Source of the DNA: Microbulbifer agarilyticus | Lineage (GTDB): Bacteria; Pseudomonadota; Gammaproteobacteria; Pseudomonadales; Cellvibrionaceae | Assembly (NCBI RefSeq): GCF_001999945.1 | Contig: NZ_CP019650.1 | Location: forward strand, 3,153,001 to 3,217,000 | DNA: 64,000 nt | Direction: 5' to 3' | Translations under genes and position numbers: made by a program | Shown: one piece after another, positions 56,209 through 64,000 of the stretch | Layout of the letters: each line of letters starts with the position of its first letter | Position numbering within the stretch: position 1 is the first letter of the stretch | The notes under the pieces: generated by a model | Database searches by the model: none | What the model was told of the DNA's origin: nothing | The model's input: only the letters and a program-made list of their open reading frames with translations

Positions 56209-56670
56209 ATGACATTGGAAGCATTACTCTCTCCCCGCCTGAGTCTTTGCCACCTGGCTGGGAGTAGCAAGAAGAAGCTGTTGCTCAATATCGCCCAGGC
56301 GATCTCTGAACAGTTCCCCGAGCTGGATGCCGACACGGTATTCAGTCAGCTGGTCGCCCGTGAACGACTGGGATCCACCGGTATTGGCGAAGGGGTCGCC
56401 ATCCCCCACTGCCGCCTGCCCGGCTGCGAAAAGCCGATCGGAGTGCTGTGCACCACCTCCCCTGCGGTAGACTTCGATGCCATCGACCGGCAGCCCGTGG
56501 ACCTGTTGTTTGCGCTGCTCGTCCCCGACGATTCAGAGCAGGAGCACCTCGATACCCTGGCGGAAATTGCCGCGCTATTCAGCGACAGCCGGGTGCGGGA
56601 AAAATTACGTGACGCCACCACCAGCGACGAGCTCTACGCGCTGGCCATTAACAGCGCTGCAGCGGCATAA
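56209..56670 (+). CDS. ptsN: Nitrogen-PTS enzyme IIA PtsN
   Basis: PtsN (EIIA-Ntr) receives phosphate from NPr and regulates potassium transport, nitrogen and envelope responses. The 153-residue EIIA-fructose-type domain has the phosphorylated histidine in GIGEGVAIPHCRL (about residue 67) and the flanking ERLGSTGIG. PVDLLFALLVP and LAEIAALFSD are typical. It lies 62 bases after hpf. Confidence 0.96.
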   Translation: MTLEALLSPRLSLCHLAGSSKKKLLLNIAQAISEQFPELDADTVFSQLVARERLGSTGIGEGVAIPHCRLPGCEKPIGVLCTTSPAVDFDAIDRQPVDLLFALLVPDDSEQEHLDTLAEIAALFSDSRVREKLRDATTSDELYALAINSAAAA

Positions 56671-56770
56671 ATTTCCACCCCGCTACCGGGGGTGACTGCT
56701 TTATACTGGCACGGTTCGCCACCGCTACACCAAAACCGGTGCCAGCCAACCAGCAAGGAGCGCGACAGCA

Positions 56771-57640
56771 ATGCGATTGGTCATTATCAGCGGCCGTTCG
56801 GGTTCAGGAAAAAGTTCTGCCCTACAGCTGCTGGAAGACGTTGGCTTCAACTGTATCGACAACCTTCCCACCAGCCTGGTGCCGGACCTGCTGCGCCGCG
56901 TTAGCCAGCAGCCGCCGGAGGAAAACACCCAGCTAGCACTGGGCATTGATGCGCGCACCCTGTGGCAGGATGTGGCCCAGGCCCCCAAGATCATTGACGA
57001 CCTGCGCGCAAATGGCGTGGACTGCGATGTGGTTTATCTGGACGCGCGCTCACCGGTCCTGGTACAGCGCTTTAGCGAGACTCGCCGCAAGCATCCATTG
57101 AGCGACAGCCATACCCATCTGCTGGAAGCACTCAATCGCGAGAAAGAGATCCTCGCGCCACTCGCTGCCATGGCCGACCTGGTGATCGATACCAGCAATC
57201 TCAGCCTGCACCAGCTGCGAGACCAGATTAAGACCCGTGTCGTGGGCAAGGACTCACCGGGCATGGCGGTACTGTTTCAGTCCTTCGGTTTCAAGCACGG
57301 GGTACCCGTGGATGCGGATCTGGTGTTTGATCTGCGCTGTCTGCCCAACCCCTACTGGGTACCCGAGTTGCGCGAGAAGACCGGCAAAGACCCCGAGGTC
57401 GCCGAGTTTCTCCGCTCCCATCAGGAAACCGAGGATATGCAGCGAGATATCACCGCGTATCTGGAGCGCTGGCTGCCCTCCTACCAGCAGAGCAACCGCA
57501 GCTATACCTCCGTCTCGATCGGTTGCACCGGCGGCAGGCACCGCTCCGTGTATATGGTGGAAGCTCTCGCCAGGCATTTCGCCGAGACCTTTGAAAATAT
57601 TCAGATACGCCACCGGGAACAGCAGAAAAACCGGGACTGA
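56771..57640 (+). CDS. rapZ: RNase adapter protein RapZ
   Basis: RapZ binds the small RNA GlmZ and presents it to RNase E, tuning GlmS and amino-sugar supply for peptidoglycan and LPS. The 289-residue protein has Walker A LVIISGRSGSGKSSALQ, VYLDARSPVLVQRFSETRRKHPL, and the C-terminal FDLRCLPNPYW and SIGCTGGRHRSVYMVEAL. The target small RNAs are not in this window. ATG at 56771, ribosome site AAGGAGCG. Confidence 0.96.
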   Translation: MRLVIISGRSGSGKSSALQLLEDVGFNCIDNLPTSLVPDLLRRVSQQPPEENTQLALGIDARTLWQDVAQAPKIIDDLRANGVDCDVVYLDARSPVLVQRFSETRRKHPLSDSHTHLLEALNREKEILAPLAAMADLVIDTSNLSLHQLRDQIKTRVVGKDSPGMAVLFQSFGFKHGVPVDADLVFDLRCLPNPYWVPELREKTGKDPEVAEFLRSHQETEDMQRDITAYLERWLPSYQQSNRSYTSVSIGCTGGRHRSVYMVEALARHFAETFENIQIRHREQQKNRD

Positions 57641-57693
57641 ATCCCCCAGGAAACGCCCCGCTACCCGCACCGATAACCAGAAGAACAGCGCCC

Positions 57694-57963
57694 ATGCAAA
57701 AAAGCCGGATCACCATCATCAACAAGCTCGGACTGCACGCCCGTGCCGCCAGTAAGTTTGCCCAAACCAGCGCCCGTTTTTCCTCTGAGGTGAAGGTGCA
57801 CTGCCAGGGCAAGGCGGTAGATGGCAAGAGCGTGATGGCGTTGATGTTGCTGGCCGCCGGCAAGGGCATCGAGCTGGAACTGGAAGTCATCGGCCGCGAC
57901 GAAGACGCCGCGCACAAAGCCATTTGCGCACTGATCAACGACCGCTTCGGTGAGGGTGAGTAA
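57694..57963 (+). CDS. ptsO: Nitrogen-PTS phosphocarrier NPr
   Basis: NPr is the HPr-like carrier passing phosphate from EI-Ntr (PtsP) to PtsN. The 89-residue protein has the phosphorylatable histidine in KLGLHARAASKFAQ (about residue 16) and the conserved GKAVDGKSVMALMLLAAGKG with the regulatory serine. It lies 53 bases after rapZ and ends the sigma-54 cluster. Confidence 0.95.
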   Translation: MQKSRITIINKLGLHARAASKFAQTSARFSSEVKVHCQGKAVDGKSVMALMLLAAGKGIELELEVIGRDEDAAHKAICALINDRFGEGE

Positions 57964-58036
57964 GCGCAGGGCCTGATCGCCATACACGCCGCCAAACGCG
58001 GCACACGCGCAACACCACCAGCTAGCAGGAAACACC

Positions 58037-59407
58037 GTGGTTAATCCCACCACCAATACGGACTTTACCTTCCGCGCGCAAAAGCAGCTCGGCGAGCTAT
58101 ATGCGGCGCTGGATAGCGGCACCGGCCGGGAAGTACAGCAGATGCTGGCATCCCTGTCGCCGCAGAGTATTGCCCAACTGCTGGAAAGTTCGCCCCCGCA
58201 CATTCGCCAGGTCCTGTGGAAACTCATCGACCAGGACGTGGAAGGGGAAGTCCTGCAAGAGCTCCCCGACGAGGTACAAAGCCAGATTCTTTCCACCATG
58301 GATACCAAGGAAATGGTAACCATCATGGAGGGGCTGAATGCGGATGACGTCGCCGATATTCTGCAGCAGCTGCCGGAGCGGGTGATGGCAGAGGTGCTCT
58401 CGGCGATGAGCGAGAGCGACCGCAAGCGTGTGGAAAGCGTCCTCGCCTACGACGAGGAAACGGCCGGCGGCCTGATGGACACGGAGATCGTGTCCGTGCG
58501 CCCCAACCTTACCCTCGACGTGGTTTTGCGCTATCTGCGCCGGCACGACCAACTCCCCGAGTCCACCGACAACCTGTTTGTGGTAACCCGCAAAGACCGC
58601 TTTATCGGCCTGCTGCCACTGACCAAGCTGTTAACCACCGATCCGTCCGTCACCGTGCGCGAAGTTATGGTGACCGATGTGGACCCGATTCCCGCAGATA
58701 TGCCCGACGATGAAGTGGCGCGGCTGTTTACCAAATACGACTGGGTAACCGCGCCAGTGGTGGATGAACACAAGCGCCTGCTCGGGCGCATCACCATCGA
58801 TGACGTGGTGGATGTGATCCGCGAAGATGCAGACCACTCGCTGATGAGCCTCGCTGGTCTCGACGAAGAAGAAGACACCTTCGCCACCGTCGCCCGCACC
58901 GCCCCCCGCCGCGCCATCTGGCTCGGTGTCAATCTGCTCACAGCGCTGCTGGCGTCCTGGGTCATCAACCTGTTTCAGGGCACCATCGACAAGGTGGTGG
59001 CCCTGGCGGTGCTGATGCCCATTGTCGCCAGTATGGGGGGGGTTGCCGGCAGCCAGACGCTTACGGTGGTGATCCGCGGCATGGCCCTCGGCCAGATAGG
59101 CAAAAGCAACCTGGGATGGCTATTGTCTAGGGAGCTGGCCAGCGGGGCGCTGAATGCCATCTTGTGGTCCACAGTCCTCGGCGCCATCACTGCGCTGTGG
59201 TTTGGGGATCACCGCATTGCCTGGATTATTATTGCCGCCATGGTCATCAACCTGATTACCGCCGCCCTCGCCGGCGCTATCTTGCCGGTGACGCTCCGCG
59301 CCATGCGCATAGACCCGGCGCTAGCCGGCGGTGTGGCACTGACCACGGTGACCGATGTGGTAGGATTCATGTCCTTCCTCGGTCTCGCTACCTTGTATTT
59401 CGCCTGA
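58037..59407 (+). CDS. mgtE: MgtE-family magnesium transporter
   Basis: MgtE is a magnesium-gated magnesium channel. The 456-residue protein has the cytoplasmic N domain (about 15-130; LLESSPPHIRQVLWKLI, MEGLNADDVADILQQLP), two CBS domains (about 140-260; VLAYDEETAGGLMDTEIVSV marks the start) and five C-terminal membrane helices with the pore motif ALAVLMPIVASMGGVAGSQ. GTG at 58037 with ribosome site CAGGAAAC. All domains are present, so magnesium gating should be normal. Confidence 0.96.
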   Translation: MVNPTTNTDFTFRAQKQLGELYAALDSGTGREVQQMLASLSPQSIAQLLESSPPHIRQVLWKLIDQDVEGEVLQELPDEVQSQILSTMDTKEMVTIMEGLNADDVADILQQLPERVMAEVLSAMSESDRKRVESVLAYDEETAGGLMDTEIVSVRPNLTLDVVLRYLRRHDQLPESTDNLFVVTRKDRFIGLLPLTKLLTTDPSVTVREVMVTDVDPIPADMPDDEVARLFTKYDWVTAPVVDEHKRLLGRITIDDVVDVIREDADHSLMSLAGLDEEEDTFATVARTAPRRAIWLGVNLLTALLASWVINLFQGTIDKVVALAVLMPIVASMGGVAGSQTLTVVIRGMALGQIGKSNLGWLLSRELASGALNAILWSTVLGAITALWFGDHRIAWIIIAAMVINLITAALAGAILPVTLRAMRIDPALAGGVALTTVTDVVGFMSFLGLATLYFA

Positions 59408-59449
59408 TGCCGCTCCTGCCGTGGAGCGCCAAATTTCTTGAGATGTTTT

Positions 59450-59980
59450 ATGCACAATTCCGACGACTTTGACTCACACGATGAATTTGACGAGGACCTG
59501 CCGAAGAGCAAGACCCAGCTCAAACAGGAAATGCATGAACTCCAGACACTGGGCAAGCAGTTAACCGAGTTGAACGCGGCCAAGCTTGCGGAAGTGCCGA
59601 TGGATGCCGAGCTCACAGACGCCATCGACACCATGCACCGCATCAAGTCACGCGAAGCCCGCCGCCGGCAACTGCAGTTTATTGGCAAACTGATGCGCAA
59701 TGCCGATGTAGAGGCAATCCGGGCCGTGCTGGAAAAGCACAAAGAGCAGGATCATCAACACCTGCGCTTTGACCGCATGGCGGAAGACTGGCGCCAGCGA
59801 CTGCTGGAGCAAGGCAAAGATGCCCAGAGCGCCTTCTTTGACGCCTACCCCAGTGTAGACCACCAGCAGTTACGCGCCCTGATTCGCGAATCAAATAAAG
59901 AAATCGCCAATAAAAAAGCGCCCACCAATCAACGCAAACTGTTTCGCTACCTGCGCGATTTTTTTATGCAGAACGACTAA
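59450..59980 (+). CDS. darP: Ribosome biogenesis factor DarP (YjgA)
   Basis: DarP (YjgA) associates with late 50S precursors and aids large-subunit assembly. The 176-residue, highly charged helical protein has the family pattern SKTQLKQEMHELQTLGKQL, MHRIKSREARRRQLQFIGK and RWRQRL-like WRQRLLEQGKDA, ending RKLFRYLRDFF. ATG at 59450; an in-frame TTG at 59438 is less likely. It lies 42 bases after mgtE. Confidence 0.93.
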   Translation: MHNSDDFDSHDEFDEDLPKSKTQLKQEMHELQTLGKQLTELNAAKLAEVPMDAELTDAIDTMHRIKSREARRRQLQFIGKLMRNADVEAIRAVLEKHKEQDHQHLRFDRMAEDWRQRLLEQGKDAQSAFFDAYPSVDHQQLRALIRESNKEIANKKAPTNQRKLFRYLRDFFMQND

Positions 59981-60066
59981 CAGCCGGTCGCTCTCCAGCG
60001 CTTATCAATAGCGAGCACTTATCCACATTTCCGCACGCGGGCCCAGCGCCCGCATTCACCAGCGCC

Positions 60067-60684
60067 TTACCAAGGCCTCACCAGTACACTCGACAATTCC
60101 TGGGCAACGATTTCAATCACCCGCGGATTTTGTGGCACCCAGCGGTGCAAGCTGACCGGCACCTGGTAGGTTTCTCCCAGTGGCAGGCGGGAACTGGTGT
60201 AAGGCACGATGGTGGTATCGTAGGGCGTCCAGATGGAGACCGGCGCAGTGCACTCCAGTAATCCCGAATCGCTATTGAGGTCACCCAGGAAATCGCTGCC
60301 GATGCGCAGCTGACGCCCGCCTTTGTAGGGCAGGAAGTGCGCCCAGGCACTGCCAAAATGTGGGCTGGAGAGGGAAATAAATTTGTGTACCCTGTCCGCG
60401 CCACCCAAGCGCTGCAGGTAATAGCGCGCAACAATGCCTCCCATACTGAACCCCACCAGCGCACAGGTTTCCCCCTGACGGGTTACCTCTTCCACCAGAT
60501 CGCGCAGCTGCAGGGCCATAGGCTCCATGCCGTGCCAACCACTGTTGGTTTTCAGTTTGACATTGTGCGTGGTGAATCCCGCCAAATTCAGGGCATGCTG
60601 CATCCTGAGCATCGAGTTGCCCCGGTCAAAGATGCCCGGAATCAGTATTGCTACGCGACTTTTTCGCACTTCCTCACCACCCAC
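60067..60684 (-). CDS. Small alpha/beta hydrolase, lipase-like
   Basis: A 205-residue alpha/beta-hydrolase-fold protein. The nucleophile elbow is GFSMGG (serine about residue 80) in CALVGFSMGGIVARYYLQ; the N-terminal VAILIPGIFDRGNSMLRMQ holds a PG oxyanion motif, and SSPHFGSAWAHFLP is typical of lipase/acetyltransferase-like enzymes. A C-terminal histidine in SLHRWVPQNP could complete the triad with an aspartate near TPYDTTIVP. No signal peptide is visible, so it is probably cytosolic. Start GTG at 60684 is uncertain; a GTG five codons in is possible. Substrate unknown. Confidence 0.8.
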   Translation of the reverse strand: MGGEEVRKSRVAILIPGIFDRGNSMLRMQHALNLAGFTTHNVKLKTNSGWHGMEPMALQLRDLVEEVTRQGETCALVGFSMGGIVARYYLQRLGGADRVHKFISLSSPHFGSAWAHFLPYKGGRQLRIGSDFLGDLNSDSGLLECTAPVSIWTPYDTTIVPYTSSRLPLGETYQVPVSLHRWVPQNPRVIEIVAQELSSVLVRPW

Positions 60685-60749
60685 AGGTCAGCCAACCTAC
60701 TGCTGCGTATCCCATAAGGTTAGAAGGCTGATGCTGTGAGCGAAAACAA

Positions 60750-60783
60750 TTCGGGCCCGGGGATTCACATCCACGGGCCCGAA
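60750..60783 (-). terminator. Rho-independent terminator after the MMPL-family gene
   Basis: TTCGGGCCCG (60750-60759) and CGGGCCCGAA (60774-60783) form a perfect 10-bp stem with a 14-base loop. On the minus strand TTGTTTTC follows. It lies about 40 bases past the transporter stop codon. Confidence 0.8.
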
Positions 60784-60823
60784 ACTCAACCAATCAATGG
60801 TAATTGGCTACCGGCAAACGCTG

Positions 60824-63469
60824 TCAGCTAGCGCACGCCTCAGCCACCGGCAGAGGCTTTCCCGGCGAGGTATCTCCCGCAGGTTTTGGCAGCGGCTTGA
60901 ACAGCACCAGCAGCAGCGGCAGCAGGGTCAGGGAGCCCAGCAGCGCCGCAGACATAGCCAGTGCAGTCAGCAGGCCAAAGTATATGGACGGTACAAACTT
61001 CGACAGCGCCAAAATCGAGAAACCGGCAATGATGGTAATCGCGGTGTAGAACATCGCCCGGCCAATGGTGGCATGACTGCGATGCATGGTCGCCACGTAA
61101 TCGCCGTCTTTGGCAAACTCCTCGCGGAAGCGGTACAGGTAGTGAATCGCATGGTCCACGCCAATACCCACAGTAATGGCCGCAATGGTAATGGTCATCA
61201 TATCCAGCGGAATATTCGCCAGCCCCATGCCCCCGAGCACCACACAGGCGGCGAGAATATTCGGTACCAGCGCAATTACGGCCAGAGACAGGGAGCGGAA
61301 CAACACCAGGAACATCAACAGAATGCCGGCAAACACCGCACCCAGGGTGAGGATCTGCGACTTAAACAAGCTCTGCAGCATGTTGTTGTAGAGCACCAGC
61401 ATGCCGGTCTGACGCACATTCTCCGGGGCCAATCCCATTTCGTCCTCGGCAAAGGTGTAAATACGCTGGATCAGCTCATCCCGGCGCAAGTTCGGGTCCG
61501 TCTCCATTACCCGCATGGTAATCCGGGCCTGCTGCTCCCGCGGGGACCAGTAAGGATTGACCAGAACCTGATTGATCTCTTCCGGCAAAGTCTGGCGTGC
61601 TACCGCCAGCTCAAAATCATTCAGGCCGCCGTCGTTCAGATCCTGCGCCACCTTGTACAGGGTCGCGAGCGATTGCACCTTGCCAATTTCCGGCTGCGCT
61701 TCAAGGAAGTCGTGCAGTTGCTCGATCTGGTTTAAACCGGCAACGGTAAACCAGTAGGCGTCCGGCGCCACTGCCTCGCCCTCGCTGGCAAAGGGGTCGT
61801 CCGCAGCGAACGGATCCTCGCTGGCAAACGGGTCTTCAGCGGCAAACGGATCACCGCCTGCTTCACCACCGACAGATTCATCCCCAGCTAACTCTTCTCC
61901 TCCGAAGTCGCTGCCAAAGGGATCTTCCTCACCCTCGAATGCGGGCGCGGAATCCTCGGGTTTATTCAACACGATATCCAGATTGATGGTGCCGCCGAGA
62001 CGCTGGTCGATCACCAGCATGCCCTGGTGGATTTCCGTCGAGTCATCAAAGTAATCGATAAACCGGTTTTCAACTTTCAGGCGGGAGATACCCACGGCAC
62101 TGATGATGGCCGCCAGCACGGCAACCCCTAGCACTACCGCCTTGTGGTGCTCCGCAAAGCGGGAAAACACCTGGGTAAACGCGTGTGAATTGTCTCTGCC
62201 CAATGCACCGTCCTGCTTTTTCAGCAGCATCAGGCTGGCGGGGATAATCAGGAAGGACAGCACCAGTGCCAAGGTCACACCGATGCTCATCATCCAGCCG
62301 AAATCAATCACCGGACGAATACCACTCACCACTAACGAGATAAATGCAACCATGGTGGTCAGGCCCGTATACAGGCACGGTTTGGCCATAAACGCGACGG
62401 TGGCGGAGGCCAGCTGGAAGCGATCCCACTCCGGATGCTCGGCAAAATATTCCCGGTAGCGCACCGCCAGATGGATGGTAATCGCCAGCGTGATGATCAA
62501 CAGCAGAGCAACAAAGTTGGCGGAAATCACGGTCATCCGCCAGTCGAGCCAGGACAGCAAGCCCAGCATTACCACAGCGGTGGTGACACAGGTAATCAGC
62601 GGCAGGATTACCCAGCGCGGCTGGCGGAAAATAAGCAGCAGGGTCACCACGATAAAAATCAGAATACCCGCGCCGAATACCATCAGGTCGCTCTGGATAA
62701 ACGCGATCATATCCGAGGTGATCATAGTGAGGCCGCCGAGGAACAACTCCGCCTGATCGTCATAGTGGGTGAGGATTTCCCGCACTTCCTGCACCCGCTC
62801 GCGCGCTTGCGCCTCCTGAGCGGTGCGGTGTTTCAGGTAGTCCGTGGTAACCACTTCCAGGCGCTCGGCCTGCTCCAGGTTCAGGCCGTCACTGTTGCGC
62901 AATCGACGCAGCGCATCGCGCTCGCGCACGAGGTCCAACCCCTCCTTGTCCAGCTCCAGATTGAGCATCATGGCGGTAGTTTCGCCGTCTGGGCTCAAAA
63001 TCAGCTCTTTATAAATGGGGCTTTCGAGAAACTCCGTGCGCACCATACCGCGATCGACACCAGGACTGGACAGGGTGCGGATACCATCGGCGACTTCGGA
63101 AATAGGTAGCTTCGGGCTGTACAGCAGGGGCACGTTCAGAATGGACTGCACCGTGGTAACGCCCTGCACCATGGCCAGCTCGTCCTGCAGACGCCGCATG
63201 GTTGCGAGGGACTCGTCGCTAAACAGGTCCCCGCCCTTATAGCGATAGGTAACGACCAGAAAGTCACCGGAGTTATAGCGCTCGGAGATCTCGCGGAAGA
63301 AATCCAGCGAGTCGTCGGTCTCCAGGGTCAGGGAGTCCGCAGAGGCATCCAGTTTGAAGCGCGGCAAACCCGCGGCAGCGGCGATGGTGAGCAATGCCAC
63401 CAACGCGAGTACGGTTTTCGGATGCCCGAGAACCAATTTTTCATACCAGGTCTTTAAGCCCAACAGCAT
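60824..63469 (-). CDS. MMPL/RND-superfamily membrane transporter with an acidic repeat insert
   Basis: An 881-residue exporter of the RND superfamily (MMPL/HpnN-like), with two halves each of one plus five membrane helices and a large periplasmic loop. The first loop (about 40-225) follows helix 1; helices 2-6 lie about 245-445; the second loop (about 470-690) precedes the last helices. The second half carries GVGVDHAIHYLYRFREE, a typical RND helix 4 motif. Residues about 505-565 are a strongly acidic low-complexity insert with four DPFA repeats (538-563). Substrate unknown; relatives move lipids or hopanoids. ATG at 63469. Confidence 0.88.
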   Translation of the reverse strand: MLLGLKTWYEKLVLGHPKTVLALVALLTIAAAAGLPRFKLDASADSLTLETDDSLDFFREISERYNSGDFLVVTYRYKGGDLFSDESLATMRRLQDELAMVQGVTTVQSILNVPLLYSPKLPISEVADGIRTLSSPGVDRGMVRTEFLESPIYKELILSPDGETTAMMLNLELDKEGLDLVRERDALRRLRNSDGLNLEQAERLEVVTTDYLKHRTAQEAQARERVQEVREILTHYDDQAELFLGGLTMITSDMIAFIQSDLMVFGAGILIFIVVTLLLIFRQPRWVILPLITCVTTAVVMLGLLSWLDWRMTVISANFVALLLIITLAITIHLAVRYREYFAEHPEWDRFQLASATVAFMAKPCLYTGLTTMVAFISLVVSGIRPVIDFGWMMSIGVTLALVLSFLIIPASLMLLKKQDGALGRDNSHAFTQVFSRFAEHHKAVVLGVAVLAAIISAVGISRLKVENRFIDYFDDSTEIHQGMLVIDQRLGGTINLDIVLNKPEDSAPAFEGEEDPFGSDFGGEELAGDESVGGEAGGDPFAAEDPFASEDPFAADDPFASEGEAVAPDAYWFTVAGLNQIEQLHDFLEAQPEIGKVQSLATLYKVAQDLNDGGLNDFELAVARQTLPEEINQVLVNPYWSPREQQARITMRVMETDPNLRRDELIQRIYTFAEDEMGLAPENVRQTGMLVLYNNMLQSLFKSQILTLGAVFAGILLMFLVLFRSLSLAVIALVPNILAACVVLGGMGLANIPLDMMTITIAAITVGIGVDHAIHYLYRFREEFAKDGDYVATMHRSHATIGRAMFYTAITIIAGFSILALSKFVPSIYFGLLTALAMSAALLGSLTLLPLLLVLFKPLPKPAGDTSPGKPLPVAEACAS

Positions 63470-63528
63470 AATTCATTCGCTTTTTTAATCGACGACGAGG
63501 GCCATAGATGCTGGCACACTCGCGATAT

Positions 63529-63822
63529 TCAAGGTCGCTTATCGACGTGACCAAGGTCGCGTTCAGGAAAAAGTACATCGCGCACTTTCTGTTTCAATTC
63601 TTTCGCCCCGGGAAAGCCCCCGTCCCGCTTGCGTTCCCAGATCAGCTGCTCACCGACGTGGATCTCGAATACCCCGCCGCTCCCGGGCTGCAGCGCCACC
63701 TGATCCAGATCTTCGGAAAAGGTGTACAGGAGTTCCTGGGCCATCCAGGTTGCCCGCAACATCCAGTTGCACTGCACGCAAAAGTGAATAGTGACCGTCT
63801 TTTGGATACTTCTACTACTCAC
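63529..63822 (-). CDS. Rdx/SelW-family redox protein (CxxC form)
   Basis: A 97-residue thioredoxin-like protein of the SelT/SelW/SelH (Rdx) family, with C15-V-Q-C18 at the redox site. The rest of the fold is clear: QCNWMLRATWMAQELL, ALQPGSGGVFEIHVG and IWERKRDGGFPGAKELKQKVRD. Both positions are cysteine, so it is not a selenoprotein. Its GTG start at 63822 lies nine bases after the ubiX stop, so it is probably cotranscribed with ubiX and read before the transporter. Function in bacteria is unknown. Confidence 0.86.
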   Translation of the reverse strand: MSSRSIQKTVTIHFCVQCNWMLRATWMAQELLYTFSEDLDQVALQPGSGGVFEIHVGEQLIWERKRDGGFPGAKELKQKVRDVLFPERDLGHVDKRP

Positions 63823-63831
63823 CGGCTCTGC

Positions 63832-64000
63832 TCACTGGCCGCCCCAGGGAGGTAACAAGTCCTGTTCAACCTGCAGCTGGCTCAGAATCCGGGCCACCAC
63901 AAAATCCACCAGTTCTTCCACCGACTGGGGCCTCTGATAAAAACCCGGGCTCGCGGGCAGTATCACCGCACCCATACGGGTCAGCTTGAGCATATTCTCC
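63832..64000 (-). CDS. ubiX: Flavin prenyltransferase UbiX (C-terminal end; gene runs off the right edge)
   Basis: UbiX makes prenylated FMN, the cofactor of the UbiD decarboxylase in ubiquinone synthesis. Only about 55 C-terminal residues are visible: [20 protein letters not shown], then [15 protein letters not shown] and a short tail ending PPWGGQ. The [13 protein letters not shown] segment with the following RP is a UbiX hallmark. The N-terminal part lies outside the window. Confidence 0.93.
   Translation of the reverse strand, partial: ENMLKLTRMGAVILPASPGFYQRPQSVEELVDFVVARILSQLQVEQDLLPPWGGQ

Noticed and set aside
60019..60027. Perfect DnaA-box consensus TTATCCACA downstream of darP
   Set aside because: It is a single box in a short gap without an AT-rich unwinding region or further boxes; another copy of the same 9-mer lies inside ftsI. 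Chance occurrence is likely, so no origin is claimed.
60797..61735. Open frame of 312 codons on the plus strand
   Set aside because: Antisense to the MMPL transporter, dominated by Gln, Arg and His.
63508..63855. Plus-strand frame of 115 codons near the right edge
   Set aside because: Antisense to the Rdx gene, whose CxxC and family motifs are clear.

Overview
The window is a stretch of chromosome from a free-living, respiring gammaproteobacterium. Its gene order closely follows, from memory, the secA-to-npr segment of Pseudomonas chromosomes. Gene content (SspA/SspB, RapZ/PtsN/NPr, DarP, LpoA, DolP, a ubiquinol-type bc1 complex) points to the Pseudomonadales/Cellvibrionales side of the class; a Microbulbifer-like marine bacterium would fit, but genus cannot be fixed from this sequence. 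I see no prophage, transposase, integrase, CRISPR array, rRNA or tRNA. The DNA is moderately GC-rich throughout and no block looks foreign by eye.

Region 1 (1-19821, minus strand) is the division and cell wall (dcw) cluster, read right to left: mraZ, rsmH, ftsL, ftsI, murE, murF, mraY, murD, ftsW, murG, murC, ftsQ, ftsA, ftsZ, then lpxC, an M23 peptidase and the N-terminal part of secA. It starts from an upstream region carrying four 10-bp-spaced TGGRN repeats that look like MraZ operators. The usual ddl gene between murC and ftsQ is missing, and FtsI carries SSQ instead of SSN.

Region 2 (20441-25277) interrupts the conserved order: a CysH-like reductase, a TetR regulator, and a divergent operon of flavin monooxygenase, short-chain dehydrogenase and NAD-dependent epimerase/reductase. 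This is the most accessory-looking part and the best candidate for an uncharacterised pathway.

Region 3 (25340-30220) returns to the backbone: RNase P RNA, rsmI, lpoA, yraN, a DiaA-like SIS protein and dolP. Region 4 (30246-35042) is a second insertion relative to Pseudomonas: a thiolase, LemA, a long M48 protease and a Yip1-like membrane protein.

Region 5 (35241-42645) holds sspB, sspA, a cytochrome b-c1 gene fusion, the Rieske gene, rpsI, rplM, zapE and zapG. Region 6 (42692-49414) has a Sat-type ATP sulfurylase, a DegS/AlgW protease, a small exported NTF2-fold protein, hisD, hisG, murA and ibaG. Region 7 (49526-57963) carries an isolated mlaC and, divergently, the LPS export and sigma-54/nitrogen-PTS cluster kdsD-kdsC-lptC-lptA-lptB-rpoN-hpf-ptsN-rapZ-npr. 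Region 8 (58037-64000) has mgtE, darP, a small lipase-like hydrolase, an MMPL/RND-family transporter with an acidic repeat insert, an Rdx-family protein and the C-terminal end of ubiX.

Much of the window serves the envelope: peptidoglycan precursors (MurA, MurC-G, MraY), septal synthesis (FtsI/W/Q/L/A/Z, ZapE/ZapG, LpoA), lipid A and LPS (LpxC, KdsD/C, LptA/B/C), lipid transport (MlaC) and envelope stress sensing (DegS, DolP).
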